In this document: piece after piece, positions 53,260-62,532 of the stretch
How the letters are laid out: every line of letters begins with the position of its first letter
Position numbering within the stretch: position 1 is the first letter of the stretch
Assembly (NCBI RefSeq): GCF_042652965.1
Contig: NZ_JBHSHL010000033.1
Location: forward strand, 62,001-126,000
Length of the DNA: 64,000 nucleotides
Reading direction: 5' to 3'
Origin: Filifactor villosus
Lineage (GTDB): Bacteria; Bacillota; Clostridia; Peptostreptococcales; Filifactoraceae
Notes under the pieces: generated by a model
Database searches by the model: none
The model's input: only the letters and a program-made list of their open reading frames with translations
What the model was told of the DNA's origin: nothing
Translations under genes and position numbers: made by a program

Positions 53260-53374
53260 AATACTATTCTCCAAGAGAAGTATGGATATATCTATTTTTT
53301 GACTACGAAAAATTGTTCTATCTTCTATTGTTCACAGATCGTTTATATCCACAACTCAAAAGAATAGTAGTATA
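53260..53374 (+). repeat. Family A repeat (reference copy)
   Basis: AATACTATTCTCCAAGAGAA at the left, CTCAAAAGAATAGTAGTATA at the right. The interior has gactacgaaaaattgttcta and cacagatcgtttatatccac. It is the best-preserved copy of the main subtype. Confidence 0.9.
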
Positions 53375-53471
53375 AAATACCGAGTATACAGGATGGATTA
53401 TTATCGAAAAATACTTTGGAGGATGCTATACACCAAGGTATTCAACCGGTCAACTTTAATAGATCATAGGA

Positions 53472-54218
53472 TTACTTCTTCCTTAACATACGGAATTTTC
53501 CGGTCCGTATCTCGAAGATATAGTCCTCGGAGGAGGGCATATCGGTGCTTTGTACATCGGCTACGGTCTGTTCGATGTCGTAGGGAACCCGCACAAACTC
53601 AAGGCTGTAAGAAGAAGGTCTGTCGTCGTGCAGCTCTCCTCTTAAGATCACATAGGAAGGATCTTTGGAGTCGAGCGGATTGCCCAAACTGCCCGTATTG
53701 AAGAGGAAACGACCGTCGAAGTCCTTGAGGTAGGCGTGGTGGATGTCTCCGTAGCCGGCGATGTCCGCCTTTTTTTTGATGGAGAATTCCTCGTTCTCAA
53801 GAGAAAAGTCGAACATTTCTTCGATATGGGAAGGATCATCAAATTTGTAGAGCCTTTTGTAGACATCGAAGGGATGGGCATGGTAGAGACGTACGACCTT
53901 ACCGCTCAAATAAAAGTCGAAGACCTTGGGTAGGCTGCGCAGGTAGGCCTCATTCTCTTTGCTGATCTTGTTGCGATACCAGCGGATGGGCATCTCGTCA
54001 CGAGGGGAGTAGAGAAGGAAGTCGTCCCAGTTTCCGAGGACGGCCTTTGTGCAGTGGGTCCTGCACAGGTCGATGGTTTCGTTTACTGTGGGACCTTTGC
54101 CTACAAAATCCCCCAGGCAATAGATCTCGCTGATCTTTCTCTTTTCGATGTCTTCAAGCACTGCTTTAAGGGCAGGCAGGTTTCCATGGGTATCCGAAAA
54201 AACGGCGATTTCGGTCAA
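53472..54218 (-). CDS. Metallophosphoesterase (calcineurin-like, YfcE/ApaH-type)
   Basis: I choose the TTG at 54218. The GGAG of the ribosome site is 10 bases before it, but only one base before the ATG at 54227, too close to use. The start then reads MTEIAVFSDTHGNLPALKAV, the usual family start. The 248-residue protein has the metal motifs FSDTHGN, CLGDFVGKGP and LGNWDDF, a histidine in YHAHP, and YGDIHH where most members have GHTH. These are Mn/Fe-dependent phosphodiesterases or protein phosphatases; the substrate is unknown. The C-terminal SEDYIFEIRTGKFRMLRKK is not part of the family core. Confidence 0.88.
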   Translation of the reverse strand: MTEIAVFSDTHGNLPALKAVLEDIEKRKISEIYCLGDFVGKGPTVNETIDLCRTHCTKAVLGNWDDFLLYSPRDEMPIRWYRNKISKENEAYLRSLPKVFDFYLSGKVVRLYHAHPFDVYKRLYKFDDPSHIEEMFDFSLENEEFSIKKKADIAGYGDIHHAYLKDFDGRFLFNTGSLGNPLDSKDPSYVILRGELHDDRPSSYSLEFVRVPYDIEQTVADVQSTDMPSSEDYIFEIRTGKFRMLRKK

Positions 54219-54805
54219 GCTTATCATTCTCCTTTATAATAATTGTGTTGTGATATCGGAACACGATTGAATTCTCAGGTGTAATACTATTCTTATAGAA
54301 ATGCCGGGTGCATGGAATATATCATCTACGAAAAACAGTTTGTGCGATCGATTGAAAAAGCGGAAAGCGGAGCATCGCGTAGAAGAGAAGGGGGCACGCA
54401 GTGAATGACGAAGTTTGCTAAGCCGTTCCAAACGGATGAAACATATAAATCAGCTGTTTGAGCCTTAGAAAGTTCCGATGCTATGGTTCACGACTTGGTG
54501 TTCAGCTCCAAAAACGTCCTCGTTCCGTTTACACTTTCATTTACTATAAATTCCGATTTATCTCCATACCTCCCATACACCTGACATTTTAATTGGGTTT
54601 TAGTGTTAGTCGCAATGGAAAAAAGAAGCACCGATATTCTAACGCGTCGATACTGTTGTTAATTTCAACTGTACTATGAACCCTCCCATATTGCAATGGG
54701 GATACCGGATAAAAATAAAGGGAAAACCGCACAAAGGCAAATTTCTGATTTTATTCCGGTTTTTCGAGTTGTGCGGTATTGCCCAAATATCAATATGTTA
54801 TCATA
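54219..54805. other. Intergenic region with a short family B derivative
   Basis: No gene is seen between these two leftward genes. The only structure is the short hairpin element at 54721-54783, which may end the ABC exporter transcript. Confidence 0.5.
54721..54783 (-). repeat. Internally deleted family B copy / hairpin
   Basis: GGAAAACCGCACAAAGGC at the left and TTGTGCGGTATTGCC at the right, with ACCGCACAA pairing perfectly with TTGTGCGGT. It is 63 bases, half the normal length, and lies just after the ABC exporter pair, where it could act as terminator. Confidence 0.7.
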
Positions 54806-56581
54806 TTATGCGGAGATGTCTCTGTTTTGAGAGCGGTACATATCGAAGTATCTCCCCTTTTTTTCCAGAAGTTGAGTATGGGTGCCTTCTTCAACAATCC
54901 TTCCCTTGTCCAGGAGATAGATGCGGTCGGCGTGCTTGATGGTGGAGAGTCGATGAGCAATGACAAAGGTGGTTCTGCCCTTCATCAGTACCTTCATTGC
55001 CTTTTGGATGATCTGCTCCGTTTCGGAGTCGATGGAGCTGGTTGCTTCATCGAGGATGAGGATCCTCGGATCCTGTGCCAAAGCTCTGGCAAAGGAGATC
55101 AGCTGCCGCTGACCGGCAGACAAGGTGGAGCCTCGTTCCACCACTTTTTCGTCGATCCCGTGCTTAAGTGTGCGAAGTACCGCTTCTCCACCGACTGCTT
55201 CCAAGGCCTTTATTGCTTCAGCTCGAGAGATATGGGTCTTGTTGAGGGTAATGTTGCTCAAGATGGTCCCCGTAAAGAGATAGGGTTCCTGCAGGACGAT
55301 GCCCATTTGATCACGGATTGCTTGATCGCTGAGCTCTGCCAAGTCCATGCCGTCAATGTGTATCCTTCCCTTTTGGGGGGCATAGAATTTCAGCAGAAGG
55401 TTCATGATTGAACTTTTTCCCGAACCCGTATGGCCTACGAGGGCAACGGTCTGTCCACTCTCGGCACGGATGTTGATATCTTGAAGTACATAGTTCTCAT
55501 CCTTGTAGAAGAAACTTATGTTTTCGAAGACAACCTCTCCCTTGATAGCGTTCAAACGTTCAGAACTGACATCCTTGCCTTGCATATCGATCATTTCAAA
55601 GACATGTGAGGATGCCGCACCCGAGCGAGAAAGAAGGTTGAGCTGTTCCATAATACGATGGATGTGATGGAAGAGGATACCGATATAGTCCACATAGACA
55701 TAGAGCATACCCACCGAGGTGGCGGAGTTTGTCTTCAGGACTTTGTTCCCGAAGTAGTAGATCATAAGGACGAAGACCATGTTTCTCAAAGCGCTGATCG
55801 CGTTATAGGAGGTTATGATATTGAGTATGAGCATATTCATACGATGGCGAAAGCGCTCGTCGGCTGTGTGTTCAAACTCTTCTTGGGTTTTCTTCTGACT
55901 GTTGAAAGTCTGTATGATACTGATCCCTTGGATCGCTTCATTAAGCAGACCGTTGAGTTCGCTAAGTTTCGTCCTTATGGTATAGTTGTGGGGGCGGGCC
56001 TTTCTTATATAAAAGGAGAAGATGGCAACAGTCAAGGGTATGAGAAGCAGAAAGACTGCTGCAAGGCCGGGCTGGATTCGGAACATTACTGCATACACCC
56101 CTACAATATAGAGGAGGCTTGTTACGATTTGACCGAGGACTTTCACATAAAGATCCTGTACAGCTCCCGTATCATTGGTGATCTTCGAGACAATGCTTCC
56201 GGCGGGCATATTGTCAAAAAAGGAGATATGGATTCTCTGGATGTTCTCGTAGATCTGAAGTCGCATTTTACGAACGATCTTCATTGCCATGATCTGGAGT
56301 TGGATATTGCTGGCGAGTTGGAAGGAGAGTCCTGCATAATTGGCAAGGATGTAAAAACCGATCCACTTCAGTACACCGCTTTGACTTATGACCTGTTTCT
56401 TGAGTTCGTGGTCGAAGATTCTACGCACGGCAAAGGGGGCGAGAAGCTCGAAGCCGACTGCGACCAAGAGAAGGAAGAGACCCAAAAACAGGTGGAAGGA
56501 GTATGCGAAGGCATAGCTTGCAAGGCGCCTGATATCCTCTTTCGATGTCTTATGTTCTTCGTTTTGGTATTTATCCGTCAT
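54806..56581 (-). CDS. Heterodimeric ABC exporter, subunit with canonical ATPase (YheH/LmrD-like)
   Basis: The 591-residue half-transporter has six membrane segments (about 20-315) and an ATPase domain with Walker A GHTGSGKSSI, signature LSAGQRQLISFARAL, Walker B ILILDEATSSID with the catalytic Glu, and H-loop IAHRL. Its partner has a degenerate catalytic site, so the two should form a heterodimer like YheH/YheI or LmrC/LmrD, which export drugs or lipids. The ATG at 56581 follows GGAGGGAGAG and lies within the end of the partner gene (11-base overlap), showing coupled translation; a longer frame to 56707 is not needed. Confidence 0.93.
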   Translation of the reverse strand: MTDKYQNEEHKTSKEDIRRLASYAFAYSFHLFLGLFLLLVAVGFELLAPFAVRRIFDHELKKQVISQSGVLKWIGFYILANYAGLSFQLASNIQLQIMAMKIVRKMRLQIYENIQRIHISFFDNMPAGSIVSKITNDTGAVQDLYVKVLGQIVTSLLYIVGVYAVMFRIQPGLAAVFLLLIPLTVAIFSFYIRKARPHNYTIRTKLSELNGLLNEAIQGISIIQTFNSQKKTQEEFEHTADERFRHRMNMLILNIITSYNAISALRNMVFVLMIYYFGNKVLKTNSATSVGMLYVYVDYIGILFHHIHRIMEQLNLLSRSGAASSHVFEMIDMQGKDVSSERLNAIKGEVVFENISFFYKDENYVLQDINIRAESGQTVALVGHTGSGKSSIMNLLLKFYAPQKGRIHIDGMDLAELSDQAIRDQMGIVLQEPYLFTGTILSNITLNKTHISRAEAIKALEAVGGEAVLRTLKHGIDEKVVERGSTLSAGQRQLISFARALAQDPRILILDEATSSIDSETEQIIQKAMKVLMKGRTTFVIAHRLSTIKHADRIYLLDKGRIVEEGTHTQLLEKKGRYFDMYRSQNRDISA

Positions 56582-58319
56582 AGTTCTCTCCCTCCATCTG
56601 TTGTATTTGATATTGTTCGTTGTACCAACCGTCTTGAGATACCAAGTCGCTATGCGTACCACGCTGGGTAATCCGTCCTCCGTCCAGGACGATGATCTCA
56701 TCGGCATGAGCGACGGCGGACAGTCGATGGGTCACGATGAGGGTGGTTTTTCCTCTTCGATTTTTGCGAATGTTTTCAATGATCTTGGACTCAGTCTTTG
56801 CATCCACCGCCGAAAGCGAGTCATCCATGATAAGAATATCAGGATCCTTGATCAGGGAGCGAGCGATTGAAAGTCTTTGCTTTTGTCCTCCGGAGATTGC
56901 AACGCCCCGTTCTCCGACAAGAGTGTCCAAACCTTGTGCAAAGCTTTGCACATCTTTTTCCAAGTCGGAGAGGCGCAGGCTCTCCAAGAGGGAGTCCTCG
57001 TCCGCCAGTTCATTTCCCATACGGATGTTTTCGCGTACACTCTTTGAAAACAGGATGTTTTCCTGTGACACATAACCGATATGCTCCATCAGACTTCCTT
57101 TATCGAGGTTTTGGATGGGCAGATCAGAGATGAGGAGCTCTCCTTCTCCGATCGGGTATTCTTTGAGCAGTTGTTTGATTAAGGTCGATTTTCCGCTTCC
57201 TGTCTTACCGACGATTCCCAAGGTACGCCCTCTGTCTATAACGAGGTCGATGTCGCTCAGACTGTCGATTTGGGAAGAAGGATAGCGAAAACGGTAGTTT
57301 TTGAATGAGATTCTGTCCACACAGGAATCCAACGTTTGCCTTCCCGATTGAATACGGTCATCTTTTGAGTCGAGAACCTCGTAGATCCGTTTGATTGAGG
57401 TTGCACCTCTCTGGGCGATGTTGACGAATTCTCCAATGGAGAACATCGGCCAGATCAGATAACTCAAGTAGACGTTAAACGAGATGAGACTTCCCAGAGT
57501 GATTTGTTCGTCGATGACAAGGGAGGTTCCATAGCCGATGGCGATTGCATAACTTAAGGTGGTGAACACTTTGGTTAAGGACCAAAAACTGCCGGCTAAG
57601 ATCTCGGTCTTGAGTGAAGTGTCAAAGACTTCCTTGGTTGTCCGTTCAAAGTGAGCGATGCTCTGGTCTTCGAGAACATAGGAGCGAACAACGCGGATGC
57701 CGTTGATGTATTCCAGAACTTCGTCGTTCATCTTGCTGAAGACTTCCTGCTGTGTGGCAAAGAGACGGTGGATATATTTGCCGCCGTAACCGGTCACGAT
57801 CGCAAAAAAGGGCAGGGGCAGGATGCTCAAGAAGGTCAACTTCCAAGAGACTGTAAAGCCCATCGCCAAGATGATGGTTCCCAGGTAGGTAATGGAGTCG
57901 CAGAAGGTCAACACGCCGACACCGAGCATCTCACTGACGGTTTCGACATCGGAGGTCGCCCTTGCCATAAGGTCTCCGGCGGAAAAGCGTTCGAAGAAGG
58001 TTCGGGGCATTCCCAATACCTTATTCATAATCAAAAGACGCAGTCGCAGATCAATGAGGATGGCGTTCTGAAAAATGTAATAGGCCCAAATACAGCCTAA
58101 TCCGTACTCGGTTATCATGATTGTAATCAAGATAGCGAGTTTTTGAAAAAGTTCCGTTGCGGTAATACTGCCCTGTGAGATGCTGTCAACTGCCGAACCG
58201 ATGAAGATGGGCGGCAGTATGATCAGGATGTTGAGAATCTGCAAGGACAAAATTCCCACCACATAACTTTTCCGTCGTTGCTTAAAAAACCAGTGCAATT
58301 TTTTTATTTCTGTAAACAT
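56571..58319 (-). CDS. Heterodimeric ABC exporter, subunit with degenerate catalytic site (YheI/LmrC-like)
   Basis: The 582-residue protein has six membrane segments (about 18-300) and an ATPase domain with Walker A GKTGSGKST, Q-loop VSQENILFSKS, signature ISGGQKQRLSIARSL and H-loop VTHRL. Walker B is ILIMDDSLSAVD: Asp replaces the catalytic Glu, the usual mark of the non-canonical half of asymmetric exporters. TGGAGG lies 6 bases before the ATG. It is the first gene of the pair. A WalR-like box with one mismatch lies upstream at 58405-58421. Substrates could be drugs, lipids or peptides. Confidence 0.93.
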   Translation of the reverse strand: MFTEIKKLHWFFKQRRKSYVVGILSLQILNILIILPPIFIGSAVDSISQGSITATELFQKLAILITIMITEYGLGCIWAYYIFQNAILIDLRLRLLIMNKVLGMPRTFFERFSAGDLMARATSDVETVSEMLGVGVLTFCDSITYLGTIILAMGFTVSWKLTFLSILPLPFFAIVTGYGGKYIHRLFATQQEVFSKMNDEVLEYINGIRVVRSYVLEDQSIAHFERTTKEVFDTSLKTEILAGSFWSLTKVFTTLSYAIAIGYGTSLVIDEQITLGSLISFNVYLSYLIWPMFSIGEFVNIAQRGATSIKRIYEVLDSKDDRIQSGRQTLDSCVDRISFKNYRFRYPSSQIDSLSDIDLVIDRGRTLGIVGKTGSGKSTLIKQLLKEYPIGEGELLISDLPIQNLDKGSLMEHIGYVSQENILFSKSVRENIRMGNELADEDSLLESLRLSDLEKDVQSFAQGLDTLVGERGVAISGGQKQRLSIARSLIKDPDILIMDDSLSAVDAKTESKIIENIRKNRRGKTTLIVTHRLSAVAHADEIIVLDGGRITQRGTHSDLVSQDGWYNEQYQIQQMEGENYDG

Positions 58320-58404
58320 AGATTTCCTCCATAATAGGAAGGCTTAATGAAAGTCTGTTCCTATCAAATGCGTATAAATGATTTTGTCAAGAAAATACCG
58401 TGTT

Positions 58405-58421
58405 GTTGCAAGACGGTTACA
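58405..58421 (-). promoter_or_regulatory. WalR-like box upstream of the ABC exporter pair
   Basis: The reverse strand reads TGTAAC-CGTCT-TGCAAC, one mismatch to TGTWAH-N5-TGTWAH. A possible TTTATA -10 box lies 43 bases downstream. It is weaker than the sites at 15930 and 21342. Confidence 0.3.
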
Positions 58422-58616
58422 AAAATCGGCTTCCGAAGCCGGATACATTCGAAAAACATACTCGTTCTTTACAGATGTTATAGTAAGAACATAAACACAA
58501 GAAGCAATCCTTGAGCATCCATGAAGGCGGTTTTGTGAAATACGCATCGAAAACCTTACGGAGAAGTAAGAAGGCAATGCAAAGCGGTACAATGTTTTCA
58601 AAAGGAGGTGCTCAGG

Positions 58617-58660
58617 AAAAGGAAAAGCGGGAGTTTGCCTTTGTGTGATGTTTTCTCGAA
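58617..58660 (+). repeat. Family B right-end fragment
   Basis: gggagtttgcctttgtgtga, then tgttttctcg, matches the right end of family B. The left end is missing. The rest of 58320-58872 shows no gene. Confidence 0.5.
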
Positions 58661-58872
58661 ATTGTTTCGGATATTTCATTATAACAAAAGAAGGGCTATA
58701 AATACAAGGATGGAAATGGCGGGGAAATACAGGCGAAAGTTCAGAATTGCCAATATATTAACGATAATAATATTTTTCAAATAAAAGGTTACGCCATACT
58801 GAAAGAGGGTAAACAAATCCTGTATCCAATATTGAAATATGATATAAAATGTATCGGAAAGGAAACAAAAGT

Positions 58873-60060
58873 ATGAAAACAACCAACAGATGGATAATTT
58901 TGGCGGCATGTATCCTTATCAATCTCTGCCTTGGAGCGGGATATGCATGGAGTGTATTTCAAGCACCTCTGATCGAGCAATTCGGTTGGACAACGGCTCA
59001 GGCGTCTTTGGCGTTCAGTATCTCCTTTGCTATGGTACCCATAAGCATGATCATCTTCGGGGCGATGCAGGACAAGAAGGGACCCAAGTGGATTACCTTC
59101 GGAGGAGGACTTATGTTCGGTTTGGGAATGATCCTTACTTCCTTCATTACCAACCTTACCATGCTCTACATCTCTTATGGGCTTATCCTAGGTTTCGGAA
59201 TCGGAATGGCTTACGGCTGTACAACATCTACAACGGTCAAGTGGTTTCCGGATAAGAAGGGGCTTGCAGGAGGACTTACGGCAGCGGGTTTCGGTTCCGG
59301 GGCGGTTCTGTTTGCACCCTTGGCAGTGCGTCTTATCCAAAAACACGGAGTGCTCTTGACGTTTCGTTACTTAGGAATCGGTCTTCTTATTGCGATTTGT
59401 CTGTCTTCTTTGCTTTTGAGTGCACCTGAGAGAAAGGCGGTCAATGTATCCGCAGATGACAAACTCAATAAAAGACCGGGACAGATTATTAAGACGGGGA
59501 CTTTCTGGGGACTTTGGGTTGTGTATGTCTTCGGTTGCATCTCGGGTCTTATGATCATCGGTCACGCTTCTCCGATCGCAAAGGAATTTCTGAACTTCGA
59601 TTTGGAAACGGCGACCTTTGTCGTAAGTATCGTTGCAATAAGCAATACCTTGGGCCGTATCCTTTGGGGCTTCGTATCGGACAAGATCGGTCGTTATGCG
59701 ACGGTTGCCCTTATGTTCATCACTTCCTGTGTCGGTTTGGTTCTTCTTAGTATCAAAGCCGGAGCAGTCTTGGGGGTTATCGGTATTGTTTTGATCGCAC
59801 TTTGCTTCGGAGGATTTTTGGGGACTTTCCCTGGAATTACCGCGGAGAACTGGGGTCCGATCTTTAACGGAAGCAATTACGGAGTAATGTTTACCGCCTA
59901 CGGTTTGGCGGCGGTCGTCGGTCCCAGACTTGCAGCTCTGATCAAACAATCGGCGAATGGAGATTATACAAGGGCCTTTATTATTTCCGCCATCATGAAT
60001 GTTATAGGTGCCGTTTTGATCATCGCCTTACAAAAAAAGAAGGCGGCAAAGACGGCCTAG
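58873..60060 (+). CDS. OFA-family MFS transporter (oxalate/formate antiporter-like)
   Basis: The 395-residue carrier has twelve membrane segments. The start NRWIILAACILINLCLGAGY, then AWSVFQAPLIEQFGWTTAQA, is the hallmark of the OFA subfamily, followed by FGAMQDKKGPKW and GFGIGMAYGCTTSTTVKWFP. The founding member exchanges oxalate for formate; others carry small monocarboxylates such as lactate or pyruvate. The substrate here is unknown, but acid end-product exchange would fit a fermenter. AAAGGAAAC precedes the ATG at 58873; an in-frame ATG eight codons upstream overlaps that site. Confidence 0.92.
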   Translation: MKTTNRWIILAACILINLCLGAGYAWSVFQAPLIEQFGWTTAQASLAFSISFAMVPISMIIFGAMQDKKGPKWITFGGGLMFGLGMILTSFITNLTMLYISYGLILGFGIGMAYGCTTSTTVKWFPDKKGLAGGLTAAGFGSGAVLFAPLAVRLIQKHGVLLTFRYLGIGLLIAICLSSLLLSAPERKAVNVSADDKLNKRPGQIIKTGTFWGLWVVYVFGCISGLMIIGHASPIAKEFLNFDLETATFVVSIVAISNTLGRILWGFVSDKIGRYATVALMFITSCVGLVLLSIKAGAVLGVIGIVLIALCFGGFLGTFPGITAENWGPIFNGSNYGVMFTAYGLAAVVGPRLAALIKQSANGDYTRAFIISAIMNVIGAVLIIALQKKKAAKTA

Positions 60061-60190
60061 TGTGTCGACTCTCGTAGGTTGTAACTCTACCGGCAGCTTT
60101 TTTGTAGAACCGTGTGGATACCCGGTGGGGGGCAAATATCGATATGCCGTTACACTGTTTTGACAAAAAGAGCTTGAGACGGTTTACAAA

Positions 60191-60233
60191 GAACAACGAA
60201 TCCGATGTTTTTCGGAGACGTTGTTCTTTTTTT
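60191..60233 (+). terminator. Terminator after the MFS gene
   Basis: GAACAACG pairs with CGTTGTTC, with an inner stem TCCGA/TCGGA, followed by seven T. Confidence 0.88.
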
Positions 60234-60392
60234 GGACAATTTTTTTGTGAACGAAAAAAAGAAGACTGCTGAAAATACGGATGAATGTTACGAAGCAAAA
60301 GGTTCGATATGAACATCAAGACAACAAAACAAAACTTCCAAAAATCGTTTTTCTTCTTTAAATACCATGAGAAATATTTAACCGCTTGAGTG

Positions 60393-60421
60393 TTGCTAGA
60401 GGGTTGTTTATTTGCTATAAT
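60393..60421 (+). promoter_or_regulatory. Promoter of the gcd-gct cluster
   Basis: TTGCTA at 60393-60398, spacer 17, TATAAT at 60416-60421 preceded by TGC (extended -10 type), 65 bases before gcdD. Confidence 0.78.
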
Positions 60422-60486
60422 AGAAATCGGAGTAATACCGGAATACATTTCACAATACGAAATACATAGACGAAGGAGGTGTTTGG

Positions 60487-60792
60487 ATGGAGACGGCTAA
60501 AGTTACTGTTGACAGTCTGGGCGAGGCCTTAATGGTGTCCGCACTCGGACTTTCGACAGTATTTATTACACTGGTTTCTCTTGCAATTGCAGTGCTTCTT
60601 GTTTCTTGGGTTCTGCGGATACTCGGGATCGGAAAGGAGACAAATCAGGAGACACCGGTGAAGACAGCTCCGCAAGTTCCGAAAGAAGAGTTGGATGGAG
60701 AGCTTTACGCTGCAATCGTAGCGGCGATCAGTGAGGAGATGAATCTGCCTGTCGACAGATTTCAAATCGTTTCGATTCAAGAAAGCGTTTAA
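60487..60792 (+). CDS. gcdD: Glutaconyl-CoA decarboxylase delta subunit (OadG-like)
   Basis: The small membrane subunit that holds the Na+-translocating decarboxylase complex together. The 101-residue protein has one membrane segment (about 19-45, GLSTVFITLVSLAIAVLLVS) followed by a hydrophilic Pro-containing stretch and the C-terminal ELDGELYAAIVAAISEEMNL, as in OadG/GcdD proteins. AAGGAGG lies 7 bases before the ATG. It is upstream of gcdC and gcdB. The gene name rests on this context; by sequence alone any OadG-type delta subunit would be possible. Confidence 0.85.
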   Translation: METAKVTVDSLGEALMVSALGLSTVFITLVSLAIAVLLVSWVLRILGIGKETNQETPVKTAPQVPKEELDGELYAAIVAAISEEMNLPVDRFQIVSIQESV

Positions 60793-60802
60793 GTAAATTT
60801 GC

Positions 60803-60920
60803 AATACTATTATCATCTGTAAGTCCCGCTCCGCAGAGACGACAGCATTGCCCGAAGTGATCGGACAGATCGTAGAGTATGGCTACACAACGGGACATTT
60901 GAGAAAGAATAATAGTATAA
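60803..60920 (+). repeat. Family A-type element between gcdD and gcdC
   Basis: CAATACTATTATCATCTGTA at the left and AAAGAATAATAGTATAAAAA at the right. The interior differs from the main subtypes. It separates two genes whose products belong to one complex, so it is either read through or imposes differential expression. Confidence 0.75.
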
Positions 60921-60950
60921 AAACTAAACAGAAAAGGAAGGGTAAAGTAT

Positions 60951-61367
60951 ATGAAATATGTTGTTACTATTAATGGAAAAAAATATGATGTAGAGGTAGA
61001 AAAAGTAAACGCTTATAGGCCTTTGACCGTGGAGGAAGTACAATCCGGAAACATTCAGAGAACAGCTCCTGTGGCAGCACCTGCACCTGCGGCGGCACCT
61101 GTACCGACACCTGCACCTGCTCCGGCGCCTGCACCTGCAGCAGCTTCGGGAGGAGCAAATACGGTAGTAAGTCCGATGCCCGGAAACATTTTGGATGTAA
61201 GAACGGCGGTAGGCAGCAGCGTGAAAGCGGGACAGGTATTGATCATCCTGGAGGCTATGAAGATGGAAAACGAAATCGTAGCGCCGTCCGACGGTGTGGT
61301 GGAATCCATCGCGGTAAAACAAGGAGATGTAGTAGAGACGGATCAGACACTGGTAGTGTTGAAGTAG
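60951..61367 (+). CDS. gcdC: Glutaconyl-CoA decarboxylase gamma subunit (biotin carrier)
   Basis: The biotin carrier moves the carboxyl group between the carboxyltransferase (alpha) and the membrane beta subunit. The 138-residue protein has an N-terminal docking part (MKYVVTINGKKYDVEVEKVN), an Ala/Pro-rich flexible linker (about 40-68) and a biotinyl domain (about 72-138) with the biotin lysine Lys104 in LEAMKMENEI. The linker is typical of GcdC, although its length varies between species. GGAAGGG lies upstream and gcdB follows after 13 bases. Confidence 0.93.
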   Translation: MKYVVTINGKKYDVEVEKVNAYRPLTVEEVQSGNIQRTAPVAAPAPAAAPVPTPAPAPAPAPAAASGGANTVVSPMPGNILDVRTAVGSSVKAGQVLIILEAMKMENEIVAPSDGVVESIAVKQGDVVETDQTLVVLK

Positions 61368-61380
61368 GGAGGATGCTTTT

Positions 61381-62523
61381 ATGAACTTTTTTGAGATCAT
61401 GAAGGTTATGCTACAGGAGTCCGGATTTGCTGCAATGACATTGAAGAACGGAGTTATGTTCCTCGTGTCTTTTGTTTTGATCTACCTTGCGATCCACAAA
61501 AAATTCGAGCCTCTGCTCTTGCTTCCGATTGCTTTCGGAATGCTTCTTGCAAACCTGCCTTTGGCAAACCTTATGAAAGAAGGAAGTAACGTGTATGAAC
61601 ACGGAGTACTTCGTGTCATTTATACGGGGATCAAGACCAATGTGTTTCCCTGCCTTATCTTTATGGGGGTCGGTGCGATGACGGACTTCGGACCCTTGAT
61701 TGCAAACCCCATCAGCTTGCTCTTGGGAGCCGCTGCACAATTGGGAATCTATACCGCCTTTACCTTGGCGATTGCATCGGGAATGTTTACTGCCAATGAA
61801 GCTGCTTCCATCGCGATTATCGGCGGAGCGGACGGACCGACGTCCATCTTTACCGCTACGGCGCTTGCGCCCCATCTGGTAGCACCGATCGCAGTAGCGG
61901 CATATTCTTACATGGCGTTGATTCCTATGATTCAGCCTCCTATTATGAGGGCGTTGACAACGGAAAAGGAAAGAACGATCAAAATGGGGCAGCTCCGCAA
62001 AGTCGGCAAGATCGAGAAGATCATCTTTCCGGTAGTGGTAGTACTGTTCTGCTCTCTCTTGTTGCCTTCGGTTGCACCTCTTTTGGGGATGTTGATGCTT
62101 GGAAACCTGTTTAGAGAGTCGGGAGTTGTGGCAAGATTGTCCGATACGGCTCAAAACGCTTTGATTAACATTGTAACCATTATGCTTGGAGTTACGGTAG
62201 GGGCAACGGCAAACGGCGAGATCTTCATTCAGGCGAAGACTCTGCTCATTGTTGCTATGGGTCTGTTCGCCTTTGTCTTCTCGACGATCGGAGGAGTATT
62301 GCTTGGAAAACTTCTGTGCATTGTAACCGGAGGAAAGATCAATCCTTTGATCGGTTCGGCGGGCGTTTCGGCGGTTCCGATGGCGGCTCGTGTATCTCAG
62401 CTTGAAGGAGCCAGAGCAAATCCGACCAACTTCCTGTTGATGCATGCAATGGGACCGAATGTAGCTGGAGTTATCGGTTCGGCGGTAGCAGCGGGATTCT
62501 TCCTGTTGATATTCGGAAAGTAA
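61381..62523 (+). CDS. gcdB: Glutaconyl-CoA decarboxylase beta subunit (Na+ pump)
   Basis: This membrane subunit decarboxylates carboxybiotin and couples it to Na+ export. The 380-residue protein has about nine to eleven membrane segments, the family signature IGGADGPTSIFTATALAPHL (about 147-166) and GSAGVSAVPMAARVSQLEGA near 320, both conserved in OadB/GcdB/MmdB proteins. The catalytic Asp lies in GGADGPT. GGGAGG precedes the ATG. With gcdD, gcdC and the gct genes it points to glutamate fermentation via glutaconyl-CoA; the carboxyltransferase gene gcdA is not in the window. Confidence 0.93.
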   Translation: MNFFEIMKVMLQESGFAAMTLKNGVMFLVSFVLIYLAIHKKFEPLLLLPIAFGMLLANLPLANLMKEGSNVYEHGVLRVIYTGIKTNVFPCLIFMGVGAMTDFGPLIANPISLLLGAAAQLGIYTAFTLAIASGMFTANEAASIAIIGGADGPTSIFTATALAPHLVAPIAVAAYSYMALIPMIQPPIMRALTTEKERTIKMGQLRKVGKIEKIIFPVVVVLFCSLLLPSVAPLLGMLMLGNLFRESGVVARLSDTAQNALINIVTIMLGVTVGATANGEIFIQAKTLLIVAMGLFAFVFSTIGGVLLGKLLCIVTGGKINPLIGSAGVSAVPMAARVSQLEGARANPTNFLLMHAMGPNVAGVIGSAVAAGFFLLIFGK

Positions 62524-62532
62524 AGACAAATA

